In this document: one piece after another, positions 11,013-26,075 of the stretch
Numbering within the stretch: position 1 is the stretch's first letter
Layout: every line of letters starts with the position of its first letter
Source: Cristatella mucedo
Lineage: Eukaryota; Bryozoa; Phylactolaemata; Cristatellidae
Direction: 5' to 3'
Assembly: GCA_009760855.2 (NCBI GenBank)
Contig: WPIO01000083.1
Span: 716,001 to 780,000, forward strand
Length of the DNA stretch: 64,000 nucleotides
Position numbers and translations under genes: made by a program
The notes under the pieces: model-generated
Told to the model about the DNA's origin: nothing
What the model saw: only the letters and a program-made list of their open reading frames with translations
The model's database searches: none

Positions 11013-12707
11013 GTAGACTTTTTAATCGGAAAATATTCTAGTCGACTGCATAACTCAAATCTGAGGTATCAGGGCACAACATCCATAACGCTAGCCAGTG
11101 GGTATAATGGGTGATGTCAAAGAAGCACACCGATTTTTTTTATAGCAAAATAGTCGCAGCAGCGAGCAAACGCGACAATTGACAGCCAAGGAAGGAGGCT
11201 ATGGGGATTTTTCAGTATCAAATAAATCATAGCAGCTTACTTAATATGCACGAACGATCGTGGTAAAATAGAGATGACCTAGGACCTGTGACAAGGACTG
11301 TTGCAGCATGTACTCCACTGAGATCGACTACAAATCAGCAGAGAAGCGCTCAAACAGTGATGGCGCTTAAAATAACATTAACTTTTAGAGTGCACGTCAA
11401 ATTTCACATGGTCCGATCTAAGTACTCGTGAAAATTGGGTACGACCGCTTGTCAGCACCAATATACTATTGTGATTCACGTGATGCGTAAAAAATCGGCT
11501 TCGTCAACAAATATTGTACAGCACTGTGTGTAGAGCGTCTCTAGAAGTTTCAGCGCATTCCGCTTTCGTGCTCATGAGAAATTGTCTGAAAAGTTCCGTG
11601 TAGCCCAGCAAGTGCTGATGCTAACCAGCCATCTTACAGCGGAACTTGGTCATTCTTTTTGGAATGCGCAAAGCGAGTTCCGTGAAATTTAGTCAATGTA
11701 CTCCAACACAGTGCTGTGTTAGAGTGCTATTACTTCTGGAGGCTGCCAAGGACGATCGTGCCGTACTTTCAACGGCAAACGTTTTCTCGCCAAAAATGAA
11801 GGCAATATCGCTCTGTCTCGGCAATGCAACAGCTATCATATTTTTGACATCCTTATACGTTCTTAAAAATGTTACTAATGCTTTTTGACTTATTACTGGC
11901 TAGCGTTACCTAAACTCAACTCAAAGGAATCACTTTCACGACCTGGTACCCACCAGGATAGAGAAAGCCTGAGTCGTTCTTCCTAGAGCAAAAGTATGAA
12001 TCCCGCTCAACCGTGGAGTATCCTGGTCATTTGCACGAGTAGGAGGCTGTATACGCCTAAAAGTACTGACTGCACAATGTTAGTCCTCCCTACATCTGCA
12101 GTTCCTTCGAATGTCCACTGAGCCCACGCTCTGCTTTAAGAGCTTGTGCTTTCGCGAGGTAACGTTAGCTCTAGATATGAACATCGTTTGACGTGGCATA
12201 ATAACTCGTCGGGGAAGGCCTCACCGCTTGTTTTCCTCGGAAGGTAGCAGTCTGCGAAATGTCGTGTAATGCACCTTTGTCTTTAACTCCTTTAAGTTAC
12301 AAAGATGAACAAGGTTGTTACTCTGTTTTCTATAAGGAGTGTTTTCTATAGCGCTTTCAAAGCCTATGTGGCTTTCGGTGCGCACATATTTGCTAGTAGA
12401 CTTAATCTCATGCAGCAAAGGGAAAGTGAGAAGCATAGGGTAGTCGAGGAAGTGCATGGCAAGGAACAGCTCAGGACGGCTGGAAAAGAATGTGCGACGG
12501 TCGGCTGCGCAAAATAATATTTCGTAACGCAAGAATTGTGGAAGCGAGTTCCACAATGTAGGCCAGCAGAGTAAACTCTTCTGTCACAGCTTTACGCGAT
12601 ACGGTAGAAGTAGAACAAGCTCCAATTCGCTATCGCACTGGCGGCCCACTTAGTTTTCTTTTGCTGTCGTACGAGCGAAGTTTGATTGACCGAGATATTG
12701 AATGTAA
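11013..12707. other. No recognised feature
   Basis: Intergenic sequence with no repeat of the local families and no open frame with recognisable protein features. Confidence 0.5.
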
Positions 12708-12766
12708 ATCGCAGTGGCATGCGGCAGCTGCTGATAGCGGCGGCAGCTGCCGCACGCCACTGCGAT
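12708..12766. repeat. 24-bp hairpin (one mismatch), 11-base loop
   Basis: The left arm 12708-12731 (starts atcgcagtggcatgcgg) pairs with the right arm 12743-12766 (ends ccactgcgat) at 23 of 24 positions. The one mismatch is A12719 opposite C. The loop is 12732-12742. Three more pairs are possible outside two mismatches. The size and shape are compatible with a small-RNA precursor on either strand, but nothing proves transcription. Confidence 0.85.
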
Positions 12767-14633
12767 GCACATCCTGCGGGCGCTTATCGTGAGGCGCCGC
12801 TCTTTTTCCTTCTCGCTTTGGCGCCTCGTTCTCTTTCTTTTTTTCTTCCTTTTTTAAATAACTGGGCGGCAATGAATTCGCCCCCTCCCGGACCTGCAGT
12901 CTGCACGAAGGGCTGAGCGAAGCGGGAGCGCTCGCAACCGAACGTCACAGGACGCTTCGCGTCCGCGCGCGCGCGCGTGTTGCAACGGCTGAAACAGCGA
13001 CTTGTGTCACAACGACCGTCACATCGACTCACTGGATGCCTGCAGCGACTCACCGGACGCCTGCAGCGACGTGGCGCCGCTCGACACGCGCGCCTCGCCC
13101 AGCTGACCGCCGTCGCCGCCGCCGCCGCGCCAGCAGCTGTAGCGGCGGCGGCCAGCTTCGAGCACAGCTCCGTCTTGGCCGAGCTAACCAGCTGGCTAAT
13201 TTCTCAGGGATGGCTAGAAATGCTGCTAGTGCCGAGTAGTGCTGCTGCCAGCGGTGCCTTCGGGCACGGCCGTTCGGCGCAGCGTCATTTTCCAATGAGG
13301 TTAGAATTATACATTTGTTTCAACGGCGGCTATAATTTCGGCACGTTTCGTCGCACGCGCGAAGCCGCGTCGTCGTTTCCGGTCACTCGAGCGCGGCTCC
13401 GTCCGTCGAGCCGCTGGCCTCCACATCCCGCCAGGCCTAGGCCCAGCAAGGGTCCTAGGCTAGGAGAGCAGCTTTAGACGCAGGTCTTGCGATCGTTTCA
13501 GGTACCCACTGAGATAGGGCGGAAGCGCGTGGGCTCTCTGCTGTCTGCAGTCAGCCGACAACCTCGAGACGCCGCCTGAGCGTTCAAGCGGCCGGCCGCT
13601 CTGCTAGGCTGCAACGCGAGGAGTCGGCTGGCTATTTGCAGCGCTATTACGTCCCTCCACTGTTCTGCAGCGTAGGCGTAGTAGTAGTAATATAGGCGGC
13701 CGCATCGCATCGAGTTGCTGCCAAATCGTACGGTCGGAGCGGAGGCTTGCCGTAGCGTCAGTACCGCATACGCGGAGGTCCGCGTGTCGTCGCGGTAGCT
13801 GGAAAGGTCGCGACCCGTTTCAAAGGACAGGCTTGAAAGCTAGAGATAGCGGCGGCTGCTCCAGCATTCGACCAGGTAACGGCGCGCTGGATAGGTCGAG
13901 CAGCGACGACTGGTTACGTAAGCAAGGCAGCTCTCCTGAGCGCGGACAGCTTACTTGTACTTTGGAAAAAAGCGGGTCTCTCGCCGCCATTAGCTGTTGT
14001 CTATAGCTGCCGCGAAGGCTGGATTAGCCCTACTCAGACTGGAGCCGCACAGCAGTGCTCCTGCGGTGGTGTGGACTTCGGTCGGATTAGACATCGACCT
14101 CTACCAAGCGCCAATGATTGCCGCGGTGCACCGAGCTGTCAGTGTGTAGACGCACGACTACTCGCTGTCTGAGCCTCGCCAATAACCCACTGGTGGTGCC
14201 AAACGGCTCATCGATGCTGTACCGGCGCTCGTTGAATTTCGCGTGCGCACGCGTGCAGCCCGTAGGCCATACGCAAACGGACATTCACCGGTTAGTTGCA
14301 TCGCTAGTTCGTGTGACTCGTGCCTCAGCGTGTAGAGTTCATTGGTTCATTGGTTCATTGGACACCTGCGACGCTCTTCGTAGTGCTACGATATCTCGCT
14401 CTTTGGGGCGCTTAGTGCTAGATGTGTGCGGCTGGCGATTAAGCTGCATATCACGACTGGCATAGACCCTAAATCAATATAAACCTAATTGTAGTACGAA
14501 ATTAGCACCGGCGAGCACGGTGACGACGCACAACCTCCGCAGTGCTTAAGCACGCATATATTCCTCGAGACGGCTCGCAGTGCGCCAGCACAAAGCCACT
14601 CGGCCCGGTGTCCCATTGTAACTTCTGTCTGCA
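12767..14633. other. CpG-rich block, no gene assigned
   Basis: Contains a CG dinucleotide run near 12963-12978, many GC-rich triplets and frequent CpG between about 12900 and 14100. The longest frame (12977-13477, +) gives a low-complexity Arg/Ala/Ser-rich product with no domain. This may be a promoter or 5' UTR region of an unseen gene; direction cannot be judged. Confidence 0.35.
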
Positions 14634-14716
14634 TTCGATCATGCTTCCTTTGCAGCATATGTAATGTGCCTGGAATGAGATTCAGTTCTCTGAGGGCACC
14701 AATGTTTTATTACTAG
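14634..14716 (+). mobile_element. LINE 3'-tail fragment
   Basis: attcgatcatgcttcctttg and gagattcagttctctgaggg followed by ttttattacta match the last part of the local LINE 3' UTR. Confidence 0.75.
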
Positions 14717-15572
14717 TGGTAATACATTCGGTCTCCGACTCGTCGCCTCGGTCCGCTCGTCCTCCTTACCAGCAACAGCTAATTAAAGGTGGGTTGATGG
14801 ACCGTTGCTGCGCACCGGCTTGTATCTAAGCTACATGCGACAGCTAATCAAAGTTAGGTTAGTGGACGACAGCTACATACCGGCCAGCGTCCAAGCAACA
14901 CTAATTACAATATTTCTTTAGTACTAGGCGCGTCTAGCTTGATGGAGTCAAATTCCACAACTGGCTGTAAATTCTTTGCGTTGTTCGACGAAGAGGAGAT
15001 CCTTACGATTGTATCGAAAGGGTCCACGTAAGCCGTATCGTAGCGCTCAGGTGTACGTCTGAAGTATCAGCAATCAAGAGTAACGACACGGGATATGTGC
15101 CAATAAATGATAATGTGTGCGTTTTTGTAGATCATTGTGCTTCATCTCGAGATTCTTTAGCGATATTTCACTGCCGTCGATTCTCCGTTAAGTGCATCGG
15201 CTACTCGCGAGTTCCGAAGCATTTTTTGTTTATGTTTCGCTTCTTATTCAGCTCGCGGCTCCACGATTCCAGCTGTCAGTTCTATCTTCAGCGGGGCGCA
15301 CGAGGCCTTTTGTTGGTCACGTGGTCACATGGCTTTGCAAGGTTTGTGACGCTGCACAAGCTTCGACATACTGCGAGTGAAACTTCTCGCAGGAATTAAT
15401 ATAGCATCCTAGATCCATTTAACCCTATGCGCACTGTCTTATCTTTTCGGGTGTAGTGTGACTTCGAGAAAAAGTGCCACTAACTAGCTACTTCGTGAAG
15501 CACCCGAAAACCGAACGCCGACTGAATCAGCAGCCAGCTGTAGCCGCACTTCCGTAGCTCGCCGAGATATAG
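14717..15572. other. No recognised feature
   Basis: Moderately GC-rich. Two phrases resemble each other around 14778 and 14841 (cagctaattaaaggt and cagctaatcaaagttaggtt), suggesting a weak local duplication. No gene recognised. Confidence 0.4.
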
Positions 15573-18753
<3,181 letters not shown>

Positions 18754-20247
18754 TCAGATCCCATAGCAACCGTCTCGCCGTGGTGGACAGGTCTGCTCGC
18801 TGCCGTCCACTGCCTTGATCACAGCTTCCTCGGCTGCCGAGAGTCCAGAGCAGGCCACTCTCACCCCGCTTAGGCCGCCGCCGCTACGACAGTGGCAGCC
18901 GTGCCTCTTCCGGTGGCAGTTGTAGCAGCCCGACACGGCAGCAGCGCAGGCACGCAGCGGCCAGTAGAAGCACAGGCACGGCAGCACGGTAGTGGCAAGC
19001 ATGAGCAGCACGCTCCAGCGAGCACAGCACATCGGCTTGTCACGACAAGCGCACGGGTGAGCATCCGGGGCAGTGCCGGTGGCCAGCTTCCGGTCTGCCT
19101 CGCCGCCGCAGCAGCCGCCATTGAACATCGCTCTCACGCAGCACAGGCAGCTGGCTGCATCAACGCAGCACTCGTCGCTGCACACAAGCGACCCCTCATC
19201 GGCAGCGGCATCAGTGGCCGACTGCCACTGCCGCCGCCGTTCAGCAGGCAAAAACGGCCGCTCAGCTGGCTCGCGTGCCGCAAACGGTGAGGCGGCGGCG
19301 ACAGCGGCAACGAGCTGCCTCGGTGCAGGAATCGACCACTCGGGCAGACAGCGAGTCTGCGTGCAGGCACGACACTGACACTTGCCGCATCGCGCGCACA
19401 CTATCGAAGAGTCCGCCACCGCCGCTGTAGCAGGCCGCTCGGCGGCAGCCTCGTGAGCTGGAGGCGCTTTGCTGCTGCTGCTGCGAGGAAACACCGACGA
19501 GTCGGCCCTGGCGGCGCGACCACCCGAGGAGAGGCGAGCCCGGTCACCGGTGAGTGACGACACCGAGGCAGGCTGCTCCGAGATGATGACAAGGAGAGCG
19601 TCAGGCAGAGCGGCCGCGCCCGAGGCGCGCATATTGACGCCATCGCCCGGTCGCAGCCGGTTGCCGTCGCCGCTGCTTCCACTGCCTCGACTGGGGTAGC
19701 GTAGCTGAGGAGGAGGAGGAGGAGGAGGAGGAGGAGACAGTGGCAGAGGGGGAGACGGCAGCTGGCCGCTGCCGCCACCGTCGCGAACGCCGCTGCCCCC
19801 TTCATCAGGGCGACGATGGCCAGGCCGGTGCGGTGGAAGATTCTTGCGCTCGCTCGAGCCGTCATAGAAGACGCAGCCGTCGGCCAAGCGGCCTAGGCAA
19901 GCGGCCGAGACGGGTGCGCTGCTGTCGAAGACATCCGGCGCAGGGCTGCTGCTGCCGTGAGATGCCGACGAGAGGGGAGTTAGAGCACCAGCAGCCTTGG
20001 AGAGGGTTTTCGGCGCTGTGGCCGGCAGGAGGCAGGCGTTCGGCTCGACGTACTCGTTGACCCGGATGCTAAGAGGCCGCTTGATCAGTCTCGTTATGTG
20101 CAGCAGTTCGGCAGACGACGATGCCGGAGATCGCGTCGGCAGCTGCAGCAGCGGCGCAGACTCGGGCTGCGGAGCGGCCGTACGTTGGGGGATAAAGCGA
20201 AGCTCACGCTGCTGTTGCCCTCCGGAAGAGGTGTCCACGACGTCCAT
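18754..20247 (-). CDS. spry: Sprouty-family protein (intracellular RTK/Ras-MAPK inhibitor)
   Basis: Single open exon of 497 residues from ATG 20247-20245 to TGA 18756-18754. The N-terminal part has IRVNEYVEP, with Tyr66 in the NEYxxxP context of the Sprouty phosphotyrosine that binds Cbl. A disordered middle follows, rich in Pro, Ser and Gly, with a nine-proline run near residues 173-181. The C-terminal Cys-rich Sprouty domain spans about 284-455. Its Cys clusters are CARCGKCQCRAC, CVDAASCLCCV, CACRDKPMCCARWS, then the hydrophobic segment TTVLPCLCFYWPL (membrane/palmitoylation region in the family) and CYNCHRKRHGCHC. An insertion of about 50 residues (302-354), rich in Ala, Arg and Pro, separates the first and second clusters. 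It is absent from the Sprouty proteins I know. An in-frame TAG at 20313-20311 precedes the ATG; a longer frame back to a GTG at 20310 exists but has no ATG. A spliced upstream exon cannot be excluded. Spred is less likely because no EVH1 domain is seen. Confidence 0.88.
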   Translation of the reverse strand: MDVVDTSSGGQQQRELRFIPQRTAAPQPESAPLLQLPTRSPASSSAELLHITRLIKRPLSIRVNEYVEPNACLLPATAPKTLSKAAGALTPLSSASHGSSSPAPDVFDSSAPVSAACLGRLADGCVFYDGSSERKNLPPHRPGHRRPDEGGSGVRDGGGSGQLPSPPLPLSPPPPPPPPPQLRYPSRGSGSSGDGNRLRPGDGVNMRASGAAALPDALLVIISEQPASVSSLTGDRARLSSGGRAARADSSVFPRSSSSKAPPAHEAAAERPATAAVADSSIVCARCGKCQCRACTQTRCLPEWSIPAPRQLVAAVAAASPFAAREPAERPFLPAERRRQWQSATDAAADEGSLVCSDECCVDAASCLCCVRAMFNGGCCGGEADRKLATGTAPDAHPCACRDKPMCCARWSVLLMLATTVLPCLCFYWPLRACAAAVSGCYNCHRKRHGCHCRSGGGLSGVRVACSGLSAAEEAVIKAVDGSEQTCPPRRDGCYGI

Positions 20248-20280
20248 GGCAAGAGAGTTGTCACACGTAGGTGGACAGTC

Positions 20281-20335
20281 GTCACCTAAACACAGTCTAA
20301 ACGTTGTCACCTAAACACAGTCTAATCTAAACGTT
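20281..20335. repeat. Tandem duplication, 25 and 30 bp
   Basis: gtcacctaaacacagtctaa plus acgtt at 20281-20305 recurs at 20306-20335 with a 5-base internal insertion. It lies 34 bases upstream of the Sprouty ATG and contains the in-frame stop that limits the reading frame. Confidence 0.9.
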
Positions 20336-22107
20336 GGCCAGGCAGACGCGATTGAATCAGTGGTTACTCATAACCATTGCAAGCAAGCGCAAGGTGCATG
20401 TCATGCCGGTCGGTGAGCAGACACCAGCACGCACTCGCATTTACAGACCGGTTGGTTAACATATGCAAGCATCTTTCAAGCAACAGATGGGCGACTGGCG
20501 GATGGATAGCGGCAAATATTATGCATCCTGTGTAGGGCATACCGAAGATACACGGCTGGCACTTAAGCAAGTGTCGACTAGGCACTAATTTTCCAAACAC
20601 CATCTGCCAGACTAGAGCAGAGCAATGCAGTTATTAGAAAAGAGCCAAGTCAGAGTCCAATATTTACGAGTTCTGCCACTGCAAGTAAAAAAGAGACTGT
20701 TTCACTTAGTTATCGCTAAAAGCACGCTTGTAGTTGATACATCGACAGTATGCTCGGCTATATTGCATGTGCTTACCGAGTACTATAGGTGTGGGCAGGT
20801 GTACATGAACAGTATGCAAGCGTTTATGTCGCAAGTATTTCCAAATTTAATGGAGCTGAAATTCACACCCGATTTTTTTCTCAAAAACACACCGATGAGG
20901 AAATAGAGCAACGACGAGAGGCGAGGATACACCAATAGTACGGTGCGTAAAGAAACGCAAATGAATGAGAGTTGGGACTCCGTGTGTAGGGCAGCCCAAA
21001 AAACTAGCCATTCCAGCAGCCTCTCGCTACCCCTACTCACTACCACTCGATCAGCCGTCCAGGACAGAATCGCTCCCTGGCTCCCTTGTACGCTGCCCAG
21101 ACCAGCAGGAAACTGTGCTACGGTGCTGCTCGGATTTGAGCTGCATGTAGTCTGACAGAGAGTCTGAGCACCTCAGCTGCTCTGCTCCCGGCATGCCATA
21201 CTAGGCTAGAAAAAGATGATTTAATCAGCTTTAACCAGCTTGCTCGACAAGATGATGCATTCTACCCTCGTGATCGTTGATACCTGACTGCTTTCTACTG
21301 CTTTGCACACGCAATTATGGAGTGCATTGTTGCAGTCTTGTGTCTGCATACTGTTGGTGCCCTTGCTACTGCACCGTGCTGTAATTCGAAATGCGCCGGT
21401 GATCAGCGGGCTTATTGAGGCTGCATAAAACGTCGTTGATTGGCTTACTCATGTTCTACAGAAATGCAATAGGTCAAAAGAAACCCTTGGCAAGCTACTT
21501 GTACAGAGCCATGACACAGCAAAAACTGGAACGAGCCGGTTTGCAACTGATATAGTGATAGCAAATATTGTGAAAAGTAGCTTCACTTAAGAGTGAGACA
21601 GTAAGTAGCAAGAAATCTTGGCAAAGCCAAAACGCAGGCAAGAACAATGTGCCGGAAGGGGATAGAAACACTGGTTCAAAAAGATTCATGCTACAAAAAA
21701 GTGCTGCCACAAGATTCGGTGCAGCAGGCTGGTGGCCGACGAACTCCCACGGTTCTTGTGCTACAGTGCTTACTTCTACATACTAGATCGCCCCGGGATC
21801 GCCTCTTGCTACACTTCACCGGTGCCTACGTGATAAAAGCGATGTAAAGCTATCACTCTAGCTTGAGCGAGTAGCGGATGCCAGTCTCTGGATCAGCCTG
21901 TTGCTTTGCTGATGCTGCTTTGTTACTGTTGCTTTGCTGATGCTGCTTTGCTGCTGCTGGGTGCGTGCTCAGCAATTCATCGTGATGTCACCAGAAGACC
22001 GATAGGTAGCACTGACATAGCGGGATAGAGGATAGTTGTCCCAATAAATTGTGGCCTCATAAATACCGTTAGTGTCCACATAGTGATGGTTTTGGCGGCT
22101 CCCTTAT
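20336..22107. other. Sprouty upstream region; short CTG-rich repeat
   Basis: This should hold the Sprouty promoter/5' UTR, but no core promoter element can be named with confidence. At 21900-21960 a CTG-rich stretch repeats gttgctttgctgatgctgct twice. No coding exon recognised. Confidence 0.4.
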
Positions 22108-22315
22108 GCGTGCTGACACTGCATGCTGCCACTAAACTAACCACTAACCATATTTGCATGCTGACCCTGTGCATGTCACATCTAACCATGTTATGCTTGT
22201 TGTTATTGAGCATGCTACCACTTGCCATTCGATCATGCTTCCTTTGCAGCAAATGCAAAGTGCTTAGAAAGAGATTGTTCTCTGTGTGCACTGTGACAAA
22301 TGTATTATTATTATC
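22108..22315 (+). mobile_element. LINE 3' UTR fragment with ATT tail
   Basis: Contains tgcatgctgaccctgtgcat, attcgatcatgcttcctttg, a shortened gagattgttctctgtgtgc and tgtattattatta. It is severely 5'-truncated, typical of target-primed reverse transcription. Confidence 0.85.
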
Positions 22316-23337
22316 CCTTACTCCACAAGCGCGATAAATTCTAGTGCATCCAGTAGATTGACTAAGAGCAAAAGTTTGCCTGAAGTACAACTCGGATCGT
22401 GTGGATGGGCAATGGCATATCTCGCTAAAATATCTCACGATTCGACTCATGCCTTACGAGGGCAATAAGTACATCGATTTATTAGCACAAAGGCAGAAGT
22501 AGCAGGCGTCCAGAGTGCTCAGCTGGGGCAAACGTTCACTAAGCTTTCATTGCCCACTTACCTTGGAGAGACTTGTAGCATGCATCAGCATTCACTTCTC
22601 CTACCCCCAACTACTTTATGCGAGCAGCAGTTTGTTGGTTGGTCACATCTTCCAAAGAAAAATAAATTCAAAGGCACAACTGAGGGCTTACGGTGGAGCT
22701 TTACGGATTAGTAACTTAGTGTTGCTAGCCCTATATTTCGTGTTACCCAAAACCCAAACCGGTGTAAGACTGCCCACCAGTGTTACCACCAAGCTGGCAA
22801 CTTCTAAAGCTGACTAAATGTAATGTAAGCAGCAACCATCGGTATTCTGTGCATATTGCATTGAGGAATCAAAACCAGCAGGTCACGAATAAGCTGAAAT
22901 ATAATAAGCCCATCGTGCCTACACTGTGCTGACATGCAGGTTTCGATTCCTTTTACGACAAAGTTAGAACTCATTATACAGGGGAAATGTATGTATAGAC
23001 ACCCGAGTATCCATGTATATTCATATACCTCCATCTCAATGCATATACCGTAAATGTATCTTACATGGATATATGCATCTATACTATATAAAGTACATAG
23101 CTGTATATGCTGGCATGCAGGAATCAATTACAGCAGTAGAATTCTGGCGCATTGCAATGTACATTGCACTGAGAGTACTTTCCACTAGGTCTTAGCCACC
23201 ACGTACTCTTAACCAAATGGTAAGGTGCATGCACATCACGGATTACATCATGGTTTTGAGTTCAGCAACTATTTCTGCCCGATTTTTGTTTCCCCGGAGG
23301 TAGTGTCCTTGAACTTCTCGATTCAAGTCGTAGATTC
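22316..23337. other. No gene recognised; AT-rich patch
   Basis: Bases 22980-23110 are rich in gtatata/catata motifs that recur loosely at 38840-38990 and 40430-40530. No coding evidence. Confidence 0.4.
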
Positions 23338-23498
23338 GTGATGGCACACTAGGTAAGGCGGTTGCTATTGACAACCCCAGTCCCGAAGTTGTGGGTTCGA
23401 ATCGTGCAGTGGGTGATCCTTTATTGTCACTGCAAGCGGTGGTGATAGCCATAAAGGCTCTTCTGTCGCTATACAAAACAGGCTGCTAAATCTGCTAG
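23338..23498 (+). repeat. SINE-B (type 1 head)
   Basis: gtgatggcacactaggtaag head, gtgggttcgaatcgtgcagt B-box region, gcaagcggtggtgatagcca body, end gctgctaaatctgctag. Confidence 0.9.
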
Positions 23499-25082
23499 TA
23501 TTGTTGTAGTGTTGTTGATTCAAGTCCTTCAGCAGGCAGTTCTTCATTGCCTGCTGAAAGCCGGCGAGATTGGTCGCTAAAGTCCTTCTGCTTTGCGTAC
23601 GAGACTCTTGAATCGGCCGGCCTGTACTAAACTGGTTTAACATATAAGACCGCACACACATAGACACATGCTTCCATGAGGTACCGCAGAATTTAATGAG
23701 CCAAGCTATGGGCAGGTAAGCGATTGCCACGGTCACTGGAAACTGTGGCATAAGTAACTTGTGAGAAACTGGTTGTAACTGTCAACAAGAGTGCATGTGT
23801 GACTGACTCACCAACGACAGTCATCGAAAAGCTGCTAAGAAGTAAACCCATTAATTCCTTACTGTTTACTTCAATTAATGACAATCAGGGTCTCATATGC
23901 CATGCTCCTGCTTGCTTTGGATGCTTGGTGGTTCATGCTTGGGATCAATGGCTTTATTTCGCACAGGTGTGTCAAGTTTGCTTTTAATATATACTAATCA
24001 GTTGACTGGACCAAAAAACTGGGTCATAACTTTTCTGATCTAGCTCATTATCATGGCTATGGCGCCGAATCTCTCTATTCATCCAGAACCAATGAGGCTG
24101 GTAAGCTGACATCTCCCCAAAACACCAGTATCCCTCCAAACTTCCTTAAAAACGGTGGCCTTTTGCAAGTTTGCCAGTTTGCTATACATGACAGGGACAG
24201 ATGTGGTAGTGCAATCCCAAACGCCGCACGCTAACCGACTAGAATGAGCCAAGAAAACAACAACACTTCTGCCAATTTGAGTCCACCAGTCAGTCCTAAG
24301 AGGTCGGATTACCGTTCGTAAAAAGAAGCAAGATTGAGCATTTTTTGATGCCTGAGACTTATACTGTAAACCAGTCAGTTTGATGACGATGCCTAAGAGT
24401 AACTTAAAAAGAACGACGTGAAGGAGATAGGAAAGAAGGAGGGCAGTGCTCACAGTGCCTCTCAGCCAGATCAGACCAGTGTGCTACTTCGAGCAGTGCG
24501 GCAAGCGAACTCGATGCTCAATTTGAATGGTTTTCTTGTCTGCTTTACTTCAGCTAGAGGTAGTTGCAGTGAATCCTGCATCATGCAGCACGGGGAATCA
24601 AATTAGTATATTTTTACACTGTCGAGGACTGCCACTGAAAGAGGCTGGCCAGCTTCTTGTGTGCAGTGGCAAAGAAGTGCTGGCTTTTTTCAGCCAGGAT
24701 TACTTCAACTCGCAGCCGCCTACGATGGGCCACCTACGAAACCGCCGACAGAAGCTGAGGACTGTGAAGAAAACGTATCTAGTAGCGAAAGACAAATTTG
24801 CAGAGGGGCAGAGGCAAATTTGCAGCGATCCAAACTGAAAATGGAAGCACGTCGAGAATCAACGAAGCAGTAAATGCAGAGCAGGTAAATTCCTGTAGCC
24901 TGTAGTTACACAGAGAGCCGCAGTTTCAGGGTTTGGTGGTAGCATTGGCAGGTGAGTCATGCCATGCAGAGCTCACCCTATGCACCCTAGCAAGACCCGA
25001 GAGCTAAATTCGAGCAGCAGCAGCAGCCGGACTGTGAGACTTTAGCGAGAGAGAGAGAGAGAGAGATGTCGAGACTAGAGCT
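23499..25082. other. No gene recognised; short (GA)n
   Basis: Open frames up to about 120 codons on either strand show no domain. A short GA run lies at 25046-25067, immediately before the next SINE. Confidence 0.4.
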
Positions 25083-25244
25083 GTGATGGCACACTAGGTA
25101 AGGCGGTTGCTTTCACGACCTTGGTCCCGAGGTCATGGGTTCAATTCCTGCAGTGGGCGATTCTTTATCGCCACTGCAAGCGGTGGTGATAGCCGTAAAG
25201 GCTCTTCTGTCGCTATACAAAAAGAGGCTGTTTAATCAGCTAGG
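25083..25244 (+). repeat. SINE-B (type 1 head), well preserved
   Basis: gtgatggcacactaggtaag head, B-box-like catgggttcaattcctgcag, body gcaagcggtggtgatagccg, end tttaatcagctagg followed by a run of T. This is the clearest type 1 copy. Confidence 0.92.
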
Positions 25245-25951
25245 ATTTTTTTTTTTTAGAGCGAGACAACTGACGCATCGATGCCGTTTGGACCAAATTT
25301 CAGGGCTGCAGGTTCCGGTGGGGTGGCCCACAGACGTGAAACAGTCAGCTTCCATCGACTTGTATCTCGCAACATAATGTATCACGAGCTTGCATTCGGG
25401 ACTCTGGCGGATCGCTTGCGACCTGTCGAATTGAGCGCAAAAACTCCAGCTTAGCAATCGGCTCGGCTTTGGTTGCAAAAGGACATCGGAGAAAAGTGTT
25501 TCCACAAGCGTTACATTATGCTGCCTAGTGCAAGAAAGTCCCAATAGTGGGATTCATCGTTCCTGTATACTACAATTACAATTGAAGGACTACCGGCTAG
25601 TGGATCCATATACCTTTTCGACTCATCAAACGTCGGCAGGTTTAAATAAACGAGATTCTCTTCACTGGTCTTTTTTGTTAACCTCCTTGCTTGTTAGGTG
25701 TAGGCATGGCAAAGAGGGAGGGGGAACCAGCCTGCCCACCCGGCCAGCTGACCCATAGCCACTCAGCCAGGAACACCCGGCAGCTTTCCAATGGCTGCCT
25801 CTGACAAGGTTAGGTTCCGGCCACTTAGCTTAATTATGACCACTCCACTGCTTTGAGCCAGAGACAAATGTCAATTCTCTGTGTGAGCCACGTGAGGTCA
25901 CGGCCAGAGTGTCGACAGGGCAGCAGTGGGCCTTGGAAAGCCTTGCAGGTG
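25245..25951. other. No recognised feature
   Basis: No repeat or coding signal recognised. Confidence 0.45.
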
Positions 25952-26075
25952 AATAATGATAATAATGATGATAATAATAATAACAAAACATTTGTACAGT
26001 GCCCTAAGAGAACTAAATCACTTTCTAGGCACTTTACATATGCCAGAAAGGACAGGTTGGCAGTTGGTTAGTGAA
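25952..26075 (-). mobile_element. LINE 3'-tail fragment
   Basis: Reads on the minus strand as the LINE tail: agtgcctagaaagtgattta then gttctcttagggcactgtac, ending in a long run of (ATT)/(ATC) repeats (25950-25985 on the plus strand as aataat). Confidence 0.8.

Noticed and set aside
12977-13477. 166-codon plus-strand frame
   Set aside because: Arg/Ala-rich and explained by GC-rich composition; no domain, and competing frames on both strands.
18892-19865. Several 100-150 codon frames overlapping Sprouty
   Set aside because: Shadows of the Cys/Ala-rich Sprouty coding sequence in other frames.
20248-20310. N-terminal extension of Sprouty from a GTG
   Set aside because: No ATG in the extension; it lies partly in a tandem duplication, and GTG starts are not expected in an animal gene.
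24079-24453. 124-codon minus-strand frame with hydrophobic start
   Set aside because: No recognisable family, no splice or repeat context; consistent with chance.
25083-25160. Possible tRNA genes at SINE heads
   Set aside because: A/B-box-like motifs are present, but the heads do not form a full cloverleaf with CCA-proximal stem and are joined to repeated bodies; they are SINEs.
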